The notes beneath the pieces are model-generated. The model ran no database searches. It was not told the DNA's origin and saw only the letters and a list, made by a program, of their open reading frames with translations. Positions 27,662 through 36,919 of a stretch of DNA of 64,000 nt are shown here, piece after piece (within the stretch, counting starts at the first letter, position 1; every line of letters begins with the position of its first letter). The stretch covers positions 3,847,501-3,911,500 of the forward strand of contig NZ_OY782038.1 in the NCBI RefSeq assembly GCF_963677575.1. Reading direction: 5' to 3'. Source of the DNA: an uncultured Draconibacterium sp. GTDB taxonomy: Bacteria > Bacteroidota > Bacteroidia > Bacteroidales > Prolixibacteraceae. A program made the position numbers and the translations under genes.

Positions 27662-28045
27662 TTATTCCTCTTCTTCAAATTGCAGCAATTCCTCTTTTCG
27701 TCCCGAACGTTCCTGCTCCAATTCACTCAGGCGGCTCATCACTTTGCGGTACATTTTTTCAAAGTCTTTCGGGAAACTTTCATAGTAAACCAGTGATTGC
27801 TCGAATACCGAATCAGGAACTTCGTATTTGTCCAAAACTGAATAGTAGAAATTCTCTGTGCGGCTATGTTGCATCGCCGAGTCGTACCTAAAATGGTTAA
27901 AAGTAGCATCGGCCAGATGCACGTCAACCAGCATGTTGATCATTTTCTTTTCTTTGATCAAATGCTCGGGTTTGGGCATAATCTCGTTTTCGCACGCACT
28001 GAATGCGAACACGGCAATAATTAATATCAGAAAGGCATTCTTCAT
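27662..28045 (-). CDS. DUF4296 lipoprotein
   Basis: 127 residues. Lipoprotein signal with lipobox AFSAC (Cys18). The mature domain LIKEKKMINMLVDVHLADAT (about 29-48) followed by FYYSVLDKYEVPDSVFEQSL is the DUF4296 helical pattern. C-terminal residues are Glu-rich. The family is restricted to Bacteroidota and has no known function. It precedes the amidohydrolase gene by 11 bp on the same strand. Confidence 0.85.
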   Translation of the reverse strand: MKNAFLILIIAVFAFSACENEIMPKPEHLIKEKKMINMLVDVHLADATFNHFRYDSAMQHSRTENFYYSVLDKYEVPDSVFEQSLVYYESFPKDFEKMYRKVMSRLSELEQERSGRKEELLQFEEEE

Positions 28046-28127
28046 TTGGCTGCCAAATTATAAATTGTTAAATCGATTATCAAAAAAAGGTCGTTAAAAA
28101 AGCTTATTTGTACTGTTTTATAAAATG

Positions 28128-28210
28128 TTTCTCGCAGATTTCGCAAATACCGCTGATTTAATAGCGAGCTGAAATATTTTATTGCGTAATTCTGCGACAT
28201 CTGCGAGAAA
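28128..28210. repeat. 83-bp dispersed repeat with 12-bp perfect inverted ends
   Basis: TTTCTCGCAGAT (28128-28139) and ATCTGCGAGAAA (28199-28210) bracket sequence rich in CTGCGA/TCGCAG words. Similar CTGCGATAATC..GCAAAATC words recur at about 52400-52440 and 55025-55065, so this is a dispersed intergenic family. It lies just downstream of radA. Confidence 0.6.
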
Positions 28211-28215
28211 TTGCT

Positions 28216-29574
28216 TTACGCGAAAATGGTTTTAAACACTTCCTCAACGCGGCTTACTTTAACAATGTCGATCTTAAATTTCGACGCATCGAAACCTTTG
28301 TTGAGCGTGGGCACATAAATGCGCGAGAATCCAAGTTTTGCAGCTTCAGCAATACGTTGCTCAATACGGCTCACAGCACGTATTTCTCCGGTTAATCCAA
28401 CCTCGCCGGCAAAACATATTTTGTGGTTAATGGCAATGTCGATGTTCGACGAAAGAATGGAACAAATTACAGCCAGGTCGGTTGCCGGGTCATTGATTTT
28501 TAGTCCGCCTGCAATATTCAGGAAAACATCTTTAGCAATGAGTTTAAAACCTGCTCGTTTTTCCAGAACTGCTAAAAGCATGTTTAAGCGGCGCAAATCG
28601 AAACCTGTTGACGAGCGCTGCGGTGTTCCGTAAGCTGCAGAACTTACCAGCGCCTGAATTTCGATCAGGAAAGGCCGCACACCTTCAACGGTTGCTGCAA
28701 TAGCCGTTCCGCTAACATCATCGTTTACTTTTGATATTAACTGCTCCGACGGATTGGTAATTTCGCGCAAACCGTCGCTGCGCATTTCAAATATACCAAG
28801 CTCGTTGGTAGAGCCAAAGCGGTTTTTATTCGAGCGCAAAATGCGGTACATGTAATTGGTGTCGCCTTCAAACTGCAAAACGGTGTCGACCATATGCTCC
28901 AGCACTTTTGGACCGGCCAAACTCCCTTCTTTTGTAATATGCCCGATTAGCACAATCGCAACATGATTCTTTTTGGCAAATTTTAAAAGCGCCGAAGTAC
29001 ACTCGCGAACCTGGCCGACCGAACCCGGGGAAGATTCGATCAATTCCGTTGAAATGGTTTGAATGGAATCGATGATCAGTAATTCCGGCTTTGCCTGTTC
29101 GCTTTGGGCGATAATATGTTCCAGCGATGTTTCGCTTAAAAACAGGCAGTTGCTTTGGGCATTGCTCAGACGCTCGGCGCGTAGTTTTATCTGTTGCAGG
29201 CTTTCCTCGCCCGAAATATACAGTATCTTTTTCCCGTTTAAACCCAGTGCCAGCTGAAGTGCCAGTGTTGATTTTCCAATTCCGGGGTCGCCACCTAAAA
29301 GTATCAGCGAGCCGGGAACAATTCCGCCGCCCAAAACACGGTTAAACTCTTCAATGCCCACAGAAATACGCTGGGTTCTGGCCATTTCTATATTTTCGAG
29401 CGTGATGGGTTGGTTACCCGAAATCTGCACAGAAAGTTTTCCGGCAGACTGTTTCTTTTCTACAATCTCCTCAACGTAGGTGTTCCACTCGTTGCATGTG
29501 GAGCATTTACCCAACCATTTTGGCGATTGTGCGCCGCAATTCTGGCAGGTGTATATGGTTTTTGTTTTTGCCAT
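28216..29574 (-). CDS. radA: DNA repair protein RadA
   Basis: 452 residues, standard length. RecA-like ATPase that promotes branch migration in recombination. The N-terminal zinc finger CQNCGAQSPKWLGKCSTCNE (about 10-29) has four Cys. Walker A is GGDPGIGKST (about 94). The RadA-specific motif KNRFGSTNELGIFEM lies near 250. The C-terminal Lon-protease-like domain spans about 290-452. It is single on its strand, with a 10-bp hairpin repeat upstream. Confidence 0.96.
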   Translation of the reverse strand: MAKTKTIYTCQNCGAQSPKWLGKCSTCNEWNTYVEEIVEKKQSAGKLSVQISGNQPITLENIEMARTQRISVGIEEFNRVLGGGIVPGSLILLGGDPGIGKSTLALQLALGLNGKKILYISGEESLQQIKLRAERLSNAQSNCLFLSETSLEHIIAQSEQAKPELLIIDSIQTISTELIESSPGSVGQVRECTSALLKFAKKNHVAIVLIGHITKEGSLAGPKVLEHMVDTVLQFEGDTNYMYRILRSNKNRFGSTNELGIFEMRSDGLREITNPSEQLISKVNDDVSGTAIAATVEGVRPFLIEIQALVSSAAYGTPQRSSTGFDLRRLNMLLAVLEKRAGFKLIAKDVFLNIAGGLKINDPATDLAVICSILSSNIDIAINHKICFAGEVGLTGEIRAVSRIEQRIAEAAKLGFSRIYVPTLNKGFDASKFKIDIVKVSRVEEVFKTIFA

Positions 29575-29607
29575 TCTTTTCTGTATTACTCTGTGAATGC
29601 TCTGTTA

Positions 29608-29636
29608 TCTCTGTGGTAAAAATATAACCACAGAGA
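29608..29636. repeat. 10-bp perfect inverted repeat between rfaE2 and radA
   Basis: TCTCTGTGGT and ACCACAGAGA separated by 9 bp, embedded in CTCTGTGAATGCTCTG- and CAGAGAACGCTGAGG-like words. The type is common as an intergenic dispersed palindrome. It may terminate rfaE2 or have no role. Confidence 0.5.
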
Positions 29637-29660
29637 ACGCTGAGGTTTACACAGAGTTTT

Positions 29661-30149
29661 TTAAAGTTTTTTAATTCTGTCTATTATTTCGCTGGTAGAA
29701 ATTCCTTCAATTAATTCCAGTGTTTCCACTTTCCCTCCGTTATTGAGTACGGTATCGTGGCCGGCAATTTCATGAATTTCGTATTGGGAGCCTTTTACCA
29801 AAACATCGGGGATGATTTTTGCAATAATTTCTGCCGGCGTTTCTTCATCAAAAAGAATTACTGCATCAACACATCCGAAGGCTGCCAACACTTCTGCCCG
29901 TGCCTGCTCATTTATAATGGGGCGCTTATCCCCTTTAAGTAATTTTACCGAAACATCGGAGTTTAATCCAACGATAAGTTTGGTGCCAAATGCTGCCGAT
30001 TTGTGCAGTGAATCAACGTGCCCGTTATGAATAAGATCGAAACAACCGTTGGTAAAAACGATGGTGTTGTTGCTTCCTTTCCAGATTTCAAGCAAGGGAC
30101 GAAACGATTCAAAATCCTTAAAAATCTTTGATTTAAACATTAGATTCAT
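29661..30149 (-). CDS. rfaE2: D-glycero-beta-D-manno-heptose 1-phosphate adenylyltransferase
   Basis: Activates heptose-1-phosphate with ATP to ADP-heptose for lipopolysaccharide core synthesis. 162 residues, equal to the C-terminal half of HldE. The nucleotidyltransferase HxGH motif is in FTNGCFDLIHNGHVDSLHKS (about 31-50). GLNSDVSVKLLKGDKRPI (about 61) and the ISTSEII motif near the end are conserved. The kinase half is not in this window, so a split arrangement is implied. An alternative start MFKSK lies three residues in. Confidence 0.9.
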   Translation of the reverse strand: MNLMFKSKIFKDFESFRPLLEIWKGSNNTIVFTNGCFDLIHNGHVDSLHKSAAFGTKLIVGLNSDVSVKLLKGDKRPIINEQARAEVLAAFGCVDAVILFDEETPAEIIAKIIPDVLVKGSQYEIHEIAGHDTVLNNGGKVETLELIEGISTSEIIDRIKKL

Positions 30150-30220
30150 AAACGCTAAAAATAGTGATTAATTCCTTTTTATTGGAATAAAACCTAAACG
30201 GCGTTGAAATTGTAGCGCAT

Positions 30221-30252
30221 AAAAAAAACCTCGCAGTAAAAACTACGAGGTT
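30221..30252 (-). terminator. Rho-independent terminator after panD
   Basis: On the minus strand AACCTCGTAGT and ACTGCGAGGTT pair around a T-rich loop and are followed by eight T. It lies 22 bp after the panD stop. Confidence 0.85.
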
Positions 30253-30273
30253 CACATTTGTATGTAATGTATT

Positions 30274-30624
30274 TTATACTACAGTATTGGTCTCGATATC
30301 AGGGAAGATCAAGCTTGGCTTAAACGATTTGGCTTCCTCGAAATCCATTAAAGCGTACGAAATGATTATTACCACATCGCCAACTGCTACTTTTCGTGCT
30401 GCCGGGCCGTTCAAACAAATGGTCCCCGATCCGCGTTCGCCCCTGATAACATAAGTCTCTAAACGCTCGCCGTTGTTAATGTTAACAACCTGTACTTTTT
30501 CATTCTCAATAAGGTTTGCCGCGTCCATCAAATCTTCGTCGATGGTAATACTTCCAACATATTGCAGGTTCGCTTCAGTAACGGTAACCTTGTGTATTTT
30601 TGATTTACAAACTTCAATTTGCAT
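30274..30624 (-). CDS. panD: Aspartate 1-decarboxylase
   Basis: Makes beta-alanine from aspartate for pantothenate synthesis. 116 residues. It is a pyruvoyl enzyme made as a proenzyme; the self-cleavage Gly-Ser lies in QYVGSITID (about 21-29). Conserved motifs SKIHKVTVTEANL at the N-terminus, NGERLETYVIRG and GTICLNGPAARKVAVGDVVI follow. It begins 19 bp after panC, so panC-panD form an operon that ends at the hairpin. Confidence 0.95.
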   Translation of the reverse strand: MQIEVCKSKIHKVTVTEANLQYVGSITIDEDLMDAANLIENEKVQVVNINNGERLETYVIRGERGSGTICLNGPAARKVAVGDVVIIISYALMDFEEAKSFKPSLIFPDIETNTVV

Positions 30625-30643
30625 AACTATGCTTATTTCGGTC

Positions 30644-31480
30644 TTAAAAAACTATATTGTCAATTAACCTGATCTTTCCGCAATAAACAGCAACACATCC
30701 AACTTTTGTCGAATCTTCGTCCCAGTTTTTAACCGGTTGCAGCTGTGCGTCGTCTACGATCTCAAAATATTCAACATCAAGGAAGGGGTTCTTGTTTATT
30801 GTTTCTGTTACCCAATCCGTGATTTCTTGTACGGATTTTTGCGCCTTAAGTTCTTTGGCTTTAAACAAAGTCTCCGAAATTACGGCCGCATTTTTCCGCT
30901 GTTCTTCCGTCAATAATTCATTTCGCGAACTCATGGCCAACCCACTTTCTTCGCGAATAATGGCGCAAGGTACAATTTCCACAGGAAGTTGCAGTTGTTT
31001 CACCATATTTTTAACAATGGCCAATTGCTGAAAATCCTTCAATCCGAAGTAGGCTTTGGTAGGTTTTACCATGTCAAAAAGCCGGCTAACCACCTGTGCT
31101 ACACCATTAAAGTGCCCCGGGCGGTGTTTGCCTTCCATCACCTGTTCTAAAATTCCAAAGTTAAATTTACGTTTATCCGGCTCGGGGTAAACTTCGTTTG
31201 CATTGGGTGCAAAAACGATAGAACAACCTGTTGGCTCCAATAATTTCATATCGTTTTCGAGAGTACGCGGATAGCGCTCCAAATCGTTCGGATCGTTAAA
31301 TTGTGTTGGATTTACAAAAATACTTACCACTACTACCGGATTTTCCGAAACGGCTTGTTTTACCAACGAAATATGGCCTTTGTGCAGTGCCCCCATTGTG
31401 GGTACAAACCCCACTGTTTTACCATTGGCAAGGTGCTGTATTTCAGCCTGTAACTCTTGTGCTGTATTAACCAGTTTCAT
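30644..31480 (-). CDS. panC: Pantothenate synthetase
   Basis: Condenses pantoate and beta-alanine using ATP. 278 residues. The HxGH motif lies in GFVPTMGALHKGHISLVKQA (about 24-43). FVNPTQFNDPNDLERYPRTL (about 55), the pantoate site KHRPGHFNGVAQVVSRLFDM (about 117), YFGLKDFQQL and the KMSKS-like MSSRNELLT (about 184) are all present. Paired with panD; coaX at 7.3 kb supplies the next pathway step. Divergent from the glycogen-synthase-like gene. Confidence 0.95.
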   Translation of the reverse strand: MKLVNTAQELQAEIQHLANGKTVGFVPTMGALHKGHISLVKQAVSENPVVVVSIFVNPTQFNDPNDLERYPRTLENDMKLLEPTGCSIVFAPNANEVYPEPDKRKFNFGILEQVMEGKHRPGHFNGVAQVVSRLFDMVKPTKAYFGLKDFQQLAIVKNMVKQLQLPVEIVPCAIIREESGLAMSSRNELLTEEQRKNAAVISETLFKAKELKAQKSVQEITDWVTETINKNPFLDVEYFEIVDDAQLQPVKNWDEDSTKVGCVAVYCGKIRLIDNIVF

Positions 31481-31570
31481 ACCTAAAAAATTGCGGCTGC
31501 AAAGTAAGTAATTTTAATTGTTAAAACAGCATAAAAAAGAAGGATAGTGACTGAAACTAACTAACTTAAC

Positions 31571-31600
31571 TTGACAATTCGGTTATTTTTATTACTTTTG
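31571..31600 (+). promoter_or_regulatory. Bacteroidota-type promoter for the glycogen-synthase-like gene
   Basis: TTG at 31571-31573 and TACTTTTG at 31593-31600 are separated by 19 bp, an almost ideal -33/-7 pair (TAnnTTTG). The start codon follows 31 bp later. This is the clearest promoter in the window. Confidence 0.7.
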
Positions 31601-31631
31601 CACACTGTTTTTTAACTGCACTTATAGGTTC

Positions 31632-32432
31632 ATGGAAAAGAAAAGAATCCTTTATATTTCACAAGAGATTACCCCTTATTTGCCAGAAAGCGAAATGTCG
31701 GAAATCGGACGTTACCTGCCACAGGGCGTTCAGGAGAAAGGGAGAGAGATTAGAACATTTATGCCGCGTTATGGCTGCGTAAACGAGCGTAGAAATCAGT
31801 TACACGAGGTAATCCGTTTGTCGGGTATGAACCTTGTGATTAACGATGCGGATCACCCACTTATCATAAAAGTAGCTTCGATCCAAGCTGCTCGTATGCA
31901 GGTTTATTTTATCGATAATGAAGATTATTTTCAACGCAAGGCAGTTTTGCACGACGATGACGGCAAAGAGTTTGAAGATAACGACGAACGCGCGGTATTT
32001 TTTGCCCGTGGTGTGCTAGAAACTGTAATTAAGTTACGCTGGGCACCCGATATCATTCATTGCCATGGCTGGTTGACTTCGTTGGTGCCTTTATATATTA
32101 AAAAGTACTATTACAACGATCCGTTGTTCCAGAACTCGAAACTGGTTTATTCGGTTTACGACGATGATTTTAAGCAACCGCTTGATAGCAAGTTCAATGA
32201 GAAATTGTTGCTTGAAGGAATTACAACCGACGATGTAAAAACGATAGAAGAACCAACTTTTGCCAATGTAAGCAAAATGGCTGTCGATTATTCTGATGCG
32301 GTTATACAGGGAGCTGAAAATATTAACGCCGACGTTAAAAATCATATTAAGAATAGCGAAAAGTTATTCCTCGATTTCCAACCAAAAGAAACATACATTG
32401 ATGCCTACAACGAGTTTTACGATAAAGTGTAA
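31632..32432 (+). CDS. Glycogen/starch synthase-like protein, N-terminal domain only
   Basis: 266 residues matching the catalytic N-terminal Rossmann domain of GT5 synthases: ILYISQEITPYLPESEMSEI (about 6-25), GREIRTFMPRYGCVNERRNQ (about 37) and PDIIHCHGWLTSLVPLYIKK (about 141). The C-terminal GT-B domain is absent. The usual KTGGL motif is replaced by SEMSEIG, so sugar-nucleotide binding may be lost. Short forms like this are common in Bacteroidota beside panC and DUF4270 genes. Enzymatic activity is doubtful. Confidence 0.8.
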   Translation: MEKKRILYISQEITPYLPESEMSEIGRYLPQGVQEKGREIRTFMPRYGCVNERRNQLHEVIRLSGMNLVINDADHPLIIKVASIQAARMQVYFIDNEDYFQRKAVLHDDDGKEFEDNDERAVFFARGVLETVIKLRWAPDIIHCHGWLTSLVPLYIKKYYYNDPLFQNSKLVYSVYDDDFKQPLDSKFNEKLLLEGITTDDVKTIEEPTFANVSKMAVDYSDAVIQGAENINADVKNHIKNSEKLFLDFQPKETYIDAYNEFYDKV

Positions 32433-32635
32433 GGCTTCGGTGTTAAAGAATCAAAATTATATTTAAAAAGTTCAATTTTACTCCGATTTCAGAAACGCTC
32501 TCGTTGTAATTTTCTATGTTTGTGTAATTTTTCGGAAATCAGAAAATTGAAGAAGCAACCAATTACTGTTTAGAGAGGCTAATTTACATTGGCTGACGTA
32601 GGTAAGCTTCCTAAAATAAATTTGGAATAGTTAAC

Positions 32636-34012
32636 ATGAAATACAATACAGCGCAGTTGTTAAAGATATTTGGAGGATTGTTTGTTCTTGTAACCCTTTT
32701 GGTTGCTTGTAATAGCGAGCAAAACGATTTAGGATTAGGTATTCTCCCGGATGAAGACCTGATTAATGTTCGGAATATTTCTGTTTCGGATAAAATTGCA
32801 TCATATACATTTACTGAAAATGGAATTATTTCCAACAAGGCATCAACTAACCTGCTGGGAACACTGAATGATCCGGTTTTTGGTAAAACAACCGCAAATT
32901 ATGCAACGCAGTTCCGTTTAACTGAATTTCCTGAATTCGGAACCAATACGGTAGTTGATTCTGTTCGCTTGTACCTGTATTACCGAAATGTTTACGGCGA
33001 CACAACTACAACGCAGCATATTAAAGTGTACGAAATGGAAACGTACCTTGATCCGGATGTTGAATACACCCAGGACATTGATTTGAAATCAATGGCTTCG
33101 GATATTTCGCTTGCTGAGTTTGATTATACGCCAAAAGTGGTCTTGGATTCTGCAACTCAGGATACAAACTTCCAGTTGTTGATCATTCCATTGGATAATA
33201 ACTTAGGTGAAAAACTGATTGATGCCGATTCGCTTGATATGATCAATAACGATGTTTTTCTTCAGTATTTTAAAGGCCTTTTACTTGAAAGTGCTGATGT
33301 TTCTGGAGACGGTTCATTGATGACACTGCACAGGGCTTTGTCAACAAACAGTGGTAATTATAATTCGGCTTTGCGTGTGTTTTATAACAACGACGAAAAT
33401 ACCATATTACTGGAAGAAGACGAAGATCCCGATACTTTATGGCAGACATACCCGATAACTGAATATAGTTTACGGGTTAATGAATTTAAACACGATTACA
33501 CCGGAGCGCCGTTTTTAGCTGATCTTGACCAGGAAGAAGAGGAAAGCGACCTGATTTATGTACAGCCAACCGGTGGATTAAAATCACGAATAACGGTTTC
33601 CGGTTTGGAAAGCTGGAAGGATTCAACAAATATGGGTATCAATAAAGCTGAGATCATTTTTCATGTTGATACCATTGCAAGCGATATTCATAATTATCCG
33701 CCACCTAGCCAGTTGATGTTTACTTTTGTGGCGCCCGACGAAGAAGAATACCGCCCGATTGATTATTTCTTTAATCCGTTGTTCTACGGCGGAGTTTTAG
33801 ATACCAGCGATTACACCTATACGTTTAATATTACGCAGCATGTTCAGCGTATTATTGATGTAACCGATCCTGATGATGATGATTTTGTTGGAAACCAGGG
33901 ATTTTACCTGACAACAGGGCGTCGTGCAGACATTGCCAACCGGGTAATTTTAAAAGGAGCGAAACAAGATGGCGTTGATATGAGGATCACGTATTCAAAA
34001 TTTTTGGATTAG
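32636..34012 (+). CDS. DUF4270 lipoprotein
   Basis: 458 residues. Lipobox LLVAC (Cys at about 23) after a hydrophobic stretch, then an acidic linker beginning NSEQNDLGLGILPDEDLINV, the start pattern of DUF4270. The rest is beta-rich and acidic (DEDPDTL, DQEEEESDL, DPDDDDFVG). The C-terminus repeats the family order YTFNITQHVQRIID and GFYLTTGRRADIANRVILKG. Probably a surface-exposed or outer-membrane-associated lipoprotein; function unknown. It follows the GT5-like gene after 200 bp. Confidence 0.88.
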   Translation: MKYNTAQLLKIFGGLFVLVTLLVACNSEQNDLGLGILPDEDLINVRNISVSDKIASYTFTENGIISNKASTNLLGTLNDPVFGKTTANYATQFRLTEFPEFGTNTVVDSVRLYLYYRNVYGDTTTTQHIKVYEMETYLDPDVEYTQDIDLKSMASDISLAEFDYTPKVVLDSATQDTNFQLLIIPLDNNLGEKLIDADSLDMINNDVFLQYFKGLLLESADVSGDGSLMTLHRALSTNSGNYNSALRVFYNNDENTILLEEDEDPDTLWQTYPITEYSLRVNEFKHDYTGAPFLADLDQEEEESDLIYVQPTGGLKSRITVSGLESWKDSTNMGINKAEIIFHVDTIASDIHNYPPPSQLMFTFVAPDEEEYRPIDYFFNPLFYGGVLDTSDYTYTFNITQHVQRIIDVTDPDDDDFVGNQGFYLTTGRRADIANRVILKGAKQDGVDMRITYSKFLD

Positions 34013-34244
34013 TCAGCTTCTAAATTCTTTATTCTTCCCCTTTATCAGTACCTTTTTAATAGCCTGAGTTCGATTCTATTTTATAAAGGATTATAGATGC
34101 TTTCATTTTTCGGGAAAAATCTCACACTTCGATTTAACCTGAAAAATTCATAAATTTTTTCACACGAAGTGTTGACGATTGAAAATCTGCACGATACGTG
34201 CTCTGATTTAGTTTGTCTCTTGATTTTCAATGTCAAGGTTAACC

Positions 34245-34312
34245 CTGACAAATAATTGTATTTCAATTATTTCGTCAGCCTTGTGGGAAATTAATTCATT
34301 TTTATGAATTAA
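34245..34312. terminator. Two hairpins between convergent genes
   Basis: CTGACAAATAATTG (34245-34258) pairs with CAATTATTTCGTCAG (34264-34278), one base bulged. TTAATTCAT-TTTT-ATGAATTAA (34291-34312) is a perfect 9-bp stem. They lie in the 359-bp gap between the DUF4270 gene (plus) and a GH43-like gene (minus) and probably serve as termination structures for both. No gene is seen in 34013-34371. Confidence 0.55.
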
Positions 34313-34371
34313 TTAGGTTAATAGAAGGAGGAGATTTGGTATTTGAAATGAGCAATCAGGCAACGAAATAA

Positions 34372-35319
34372 TTAATTCGTTGCTTCAAAGGTTTTCAATA
34401 AATCATCTAAAACCGACTCGTTTACTTTGAAAATGGTTCCGTGGCGTGTTCCTCCCGGAAAGCTGATGCTGTCGTTTATGACTTCCCAGTTGACTAAATC
34501 GCTCGATCGCATGGCTCCCATGTGGTGGCGGGTATATTCGTCGTAATACAAAACCCATGCATCGTTTACTTGTGCAACTGTTGGCCCTTCCACCCAATCG
34601 GGTGAAATGGCTTCAGAAACAAGTTTGTAGCCTCCGTAAAGCGAATTGCTTTTGGCAACAAGAATGTGCTTCTTGGGTGGATACCGGGTTTCATCTTTCA
34701 CAAACATCAGGTACTCGCCGTTTATTTTTTTTATAACGGCATCAATTACGTTAAAGCCTTCGTCGTACAGTAGCATCGTAGGCGTAAATTCCTCAAAATC
34801 CTTTGTGGTGGTGTAATACATGCGGTGGTTGTATTCGCTGTCTCCCTGTGTTTCTCCTGCTTCAAATCGTCCGGGAATTGTGGTGGCCCAGTAAATCATG
34901 TATTGCTCCTTTTCTTCATCATAAATAATTTCCGGAGCCCAGCAGTTTCTGGCAGCTGGTTCGTGTTGCATAACCGGCACAAATTGTTGCTCTGACCAGT
35001 TGATCAGGTCTTCCGACGAAGCATAACCAATTCCTCTGTCGTTCCAGCTTACGGTCCACACCATATGAAAATGTTTGTCTGGTCCCTGAATAATACACGG
35101 ATCGCGCATTAATTTATCGTCGGCAACTTGTGGTGCGAGAATGGACGAATCGTTGTTCAAAGCCTGAAAGTGATAACCATCTCGGCTGTAGGCTAGATGC
35201 AGCCCATCTTGTCCGTTATCTTTAAAATACGAAAACAGATATACTTTTGGCGAATTTGCTTTTGGTGTGCAACCAGCAAACAGGGTAAATGTGGCGATAA
35301 AAAGGAGCAGTTGTTTCAT
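34372..35319 (-). CDS. GH43-like secreted glycoside hydrolase (lipoprotein)
   Basis: I choose the ATG at 35319 (MKQLLLFIATFTLFAGCTPK), which gives a signal with lipobox LFAGC (Cys16); a start 6 codons upstream exists. 315 residues. Five-bladed propeller pattern: MRDPCIIQGPDKHFHMVWTV (about 72-91, catalytic-base Asp region), RNCWAPEIIYDEEKEQYMIY (about 125), and DWVEGPTVAQVNDAWVLYYD (about 241, with the putative acid Glu). Probably an exo-acting arabinosidase/xylosidase-type enzyme on the cell surface. Divergent from the transporter-GH43 pair. Confidence 0.8.
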   Translation of the reverse strand: MKQLLLFIATFTLFAGCTPKANSPKVYLFSYFKDNGQDGLHLAYSRDGYHFQALNNDSSILAPQVADDKLMRDPCIIQGPDKHFHMVWTVSWNDRGIGYASSEDLINWSEQQFVPVMQHEPAARNCWAPEIIYDEEKEQYMIYWATTIPGRFEAGETQGDSEYNHRMYYTTTKDFEEFTPTMLLYDEGFNVIDAVIKKINGEYLMFVKDETRYPPKKHILVAKSNSLYGGYKLVSEAISPDWVEGPTVAQVNDAWVLYYDEYTRHHMGAMRSSDLVNWEVINDSISFPGGTRHGTIFKVNESVLDDLLKTFEATN

Positions 35320-35470
35320 GATTGTTGTTTGCAACAAAAATAAGGAAAGCTTTTCGAATCAGCAGCATGGAAGATGTTACCTAAAAAGCCGGTTTCTTAA
35401 ATAGGCAGTTGATAATACAATCTGTCCACCTCTTATATTCAAAACTCCACCTGATTTCCGCAATTGCACT

Positions 35471-35478
35471 TATATTTG
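35471..35478 (+). promoter_or_regulatory. Likely -7 element upstream of the sugar transporter
   Basis: TATATTTG fits TAnnTTTG exactly. It lies 94 bp before the transporter start; a good -33 TTG is not evident at the expected distance. Confidence 0.45.
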
Positions 35479-35571
35479 CATTGAGCAGAATTATCCATAA
35501 AAAGCCTCGTGCGACATGGATAGATAGAAATGGCTCAAAAACAATAGAAGATCAAACTTTAATTTAAATCA

Positions 35572-36918
35572 ATGAACTCTAAAGCTCAAAAGCTAAGCTT
35601 GCTGGAAAAAATCGGTTATGGATCGGGAGATGCTGCCGTTAACGTGGTAATATCTTCCATGTTCCTTATCATTACTTATTTTTATACAGATATTTTTGGT
35701 CTGAAGCCCAAAGATGTCGCCCTTATGTTTTTACTGGTTCGGCTGATCGATGCAGTCAGCGATCCATTGATGGGATTAATTACAGACAAATATAAATTTA
35801 AGGGTGGACGATTCCGTCCTTACTTTTTATTTCTGTCGGTTCCGTTCGGGATCTCGGTTTTTCTAACTTTCACCACACCGGGTTTTGATTATGCCGGGAA
35901 ACTGATTTACGCATACATTACCTACATTTTTGTAACACTGATGTTCACCTCGGTTACTATTCCGTACATCTCACTGATTGGAGTTTTAACCAACGATCCG
36001 CAGGAACGTTTGTCGGCAAACGGCTACCGCCTTTTCTTTGCAAAGGTTGCTGCTTTTATGGTGTCGATCGTTGTTCCGATTCTTGCCGAAAAATTAGGCC
36101 GCGATGATATGGGAAGAGGATATCAGTTGGCCATGGGACTAATGGCGCTTATGGGAACTTTGTTGTTTTTGTTTAGCTATTTTACCACCCGCGAGCGCAT
36201 TGAACACGTGGTTGACAAAACACCATTTTTTCAGCAGTTAAGATACCTCATAAAAAACGACCAGTGGCTTATTCTTTGGGGCTCGTGTTTGTCGGGTACT
36301 GTTGGTTATGTAATCCGCAGTTCGGTAGCAATCTTCTATGCAAAATATTACCTGGGCGGCGATGCCGGAATGCAATCCACTTTTATGGGAACAGGTGTTG
36401 CAGCGGCCATTCTGGCTATGCCTTTGTCAACGCTTATCACCAAGCGCTTTTGTAAAGTAAAGCTGTTTTGGATGTCGCAGCTTGGAGTGGGCGTACTTAG
36501 CGTTCTGATGTTTGTTTTGGTGAAACCGCAACCCGACAGTGTATTGTTAGCATACGTACTTTATTTTATTCTGTCGTTGGTAGTTGATGTGCACGCACCG
36601 GTATTTTGGTCGGCTATTGCCGAAGCTGTGGATCACGGACATGCCGAAACCGGGAAACGTGTTTCAGGACTGGCATTCGGTGGTATTTCTTTCGCTCAGA
36701 AAGCAGGAATGGGAATTGCCGGAGCAGTTGTTGGTTTATTGCTTGATGCCTTTGGATATATTCCCGATGCTATGCAAACAAAAACAGCGCTTACCGGCTT
36801 GGCACTGATGCTTACTTTAATTCCAGGTGTTTTTCATGTGATCAATGGTATGTTGATCTACCGTTACAAAATCACGGATAAATTTTACGAAACAATAAAA
36901 GCAAAAATTCATATTTAA
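35572..36918 (+). CDS. GPH-family sugar:cation symporter (MFS)
   Basis: 448 residues, about 12 membrane helices. The N-terminal family pattern is KIGYGSGDAAVNVVISSMFL (about 12-31), then the conserved loop DAVSDPLMGLITDKYKFKGG (about 61-80) with RFRPYFLFLSVPFG. This places it among glycoside-pentoside-hexuronide symporters (melibiose, xyloside, glucuronide types). A GH43-like enzyme starts 2 bp after its stop, so the imported oligosaccharide is probably cleaved inside the cell. Substrate inferred as an arabinosyl/xylosyl glycan fragment. Confidence 0.9.
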   Translation: MNSKAQKLSLLEKIGYGSGDAAVNVVISSMFLIITYFYTDIFGLKPKDVALMFLLVRLIDAVSDPLMGLITDKYKFKGGRFRPYFLFLSVPFGISVFLTFTTPGFDYAGKLIYAYITYIFVTLMFTSVTIPYISLIGVLTNDPQERLSANGYRLFFAKVAAFMVSIVVPILAEKLGRDDMGRGYQLAMGLMALMGTLLFLFSYFTTRERIEHVVDKTPFFQQLRYLIKNDQWLILWGSCLSGTVGYVIRSSVAIFYAKYYLGGDAGMQSTFMGTGVAAAILAMPLSTLITKRFCKVKLFWMSQLGVGVLSVLMFVLVKPQPDSVLLAYVLYFILSLVVDVHAPVFWSAIAEAVDHGHAETGKRVSGLAFGGISFAQKAGMGIAGAVVGLLLDAFGYIPDAMQTKTALTGLALMLTLIPGVFHVINGMLIYRYKITDKFYETIKAKIHI

Positions 36919-36919
36919 G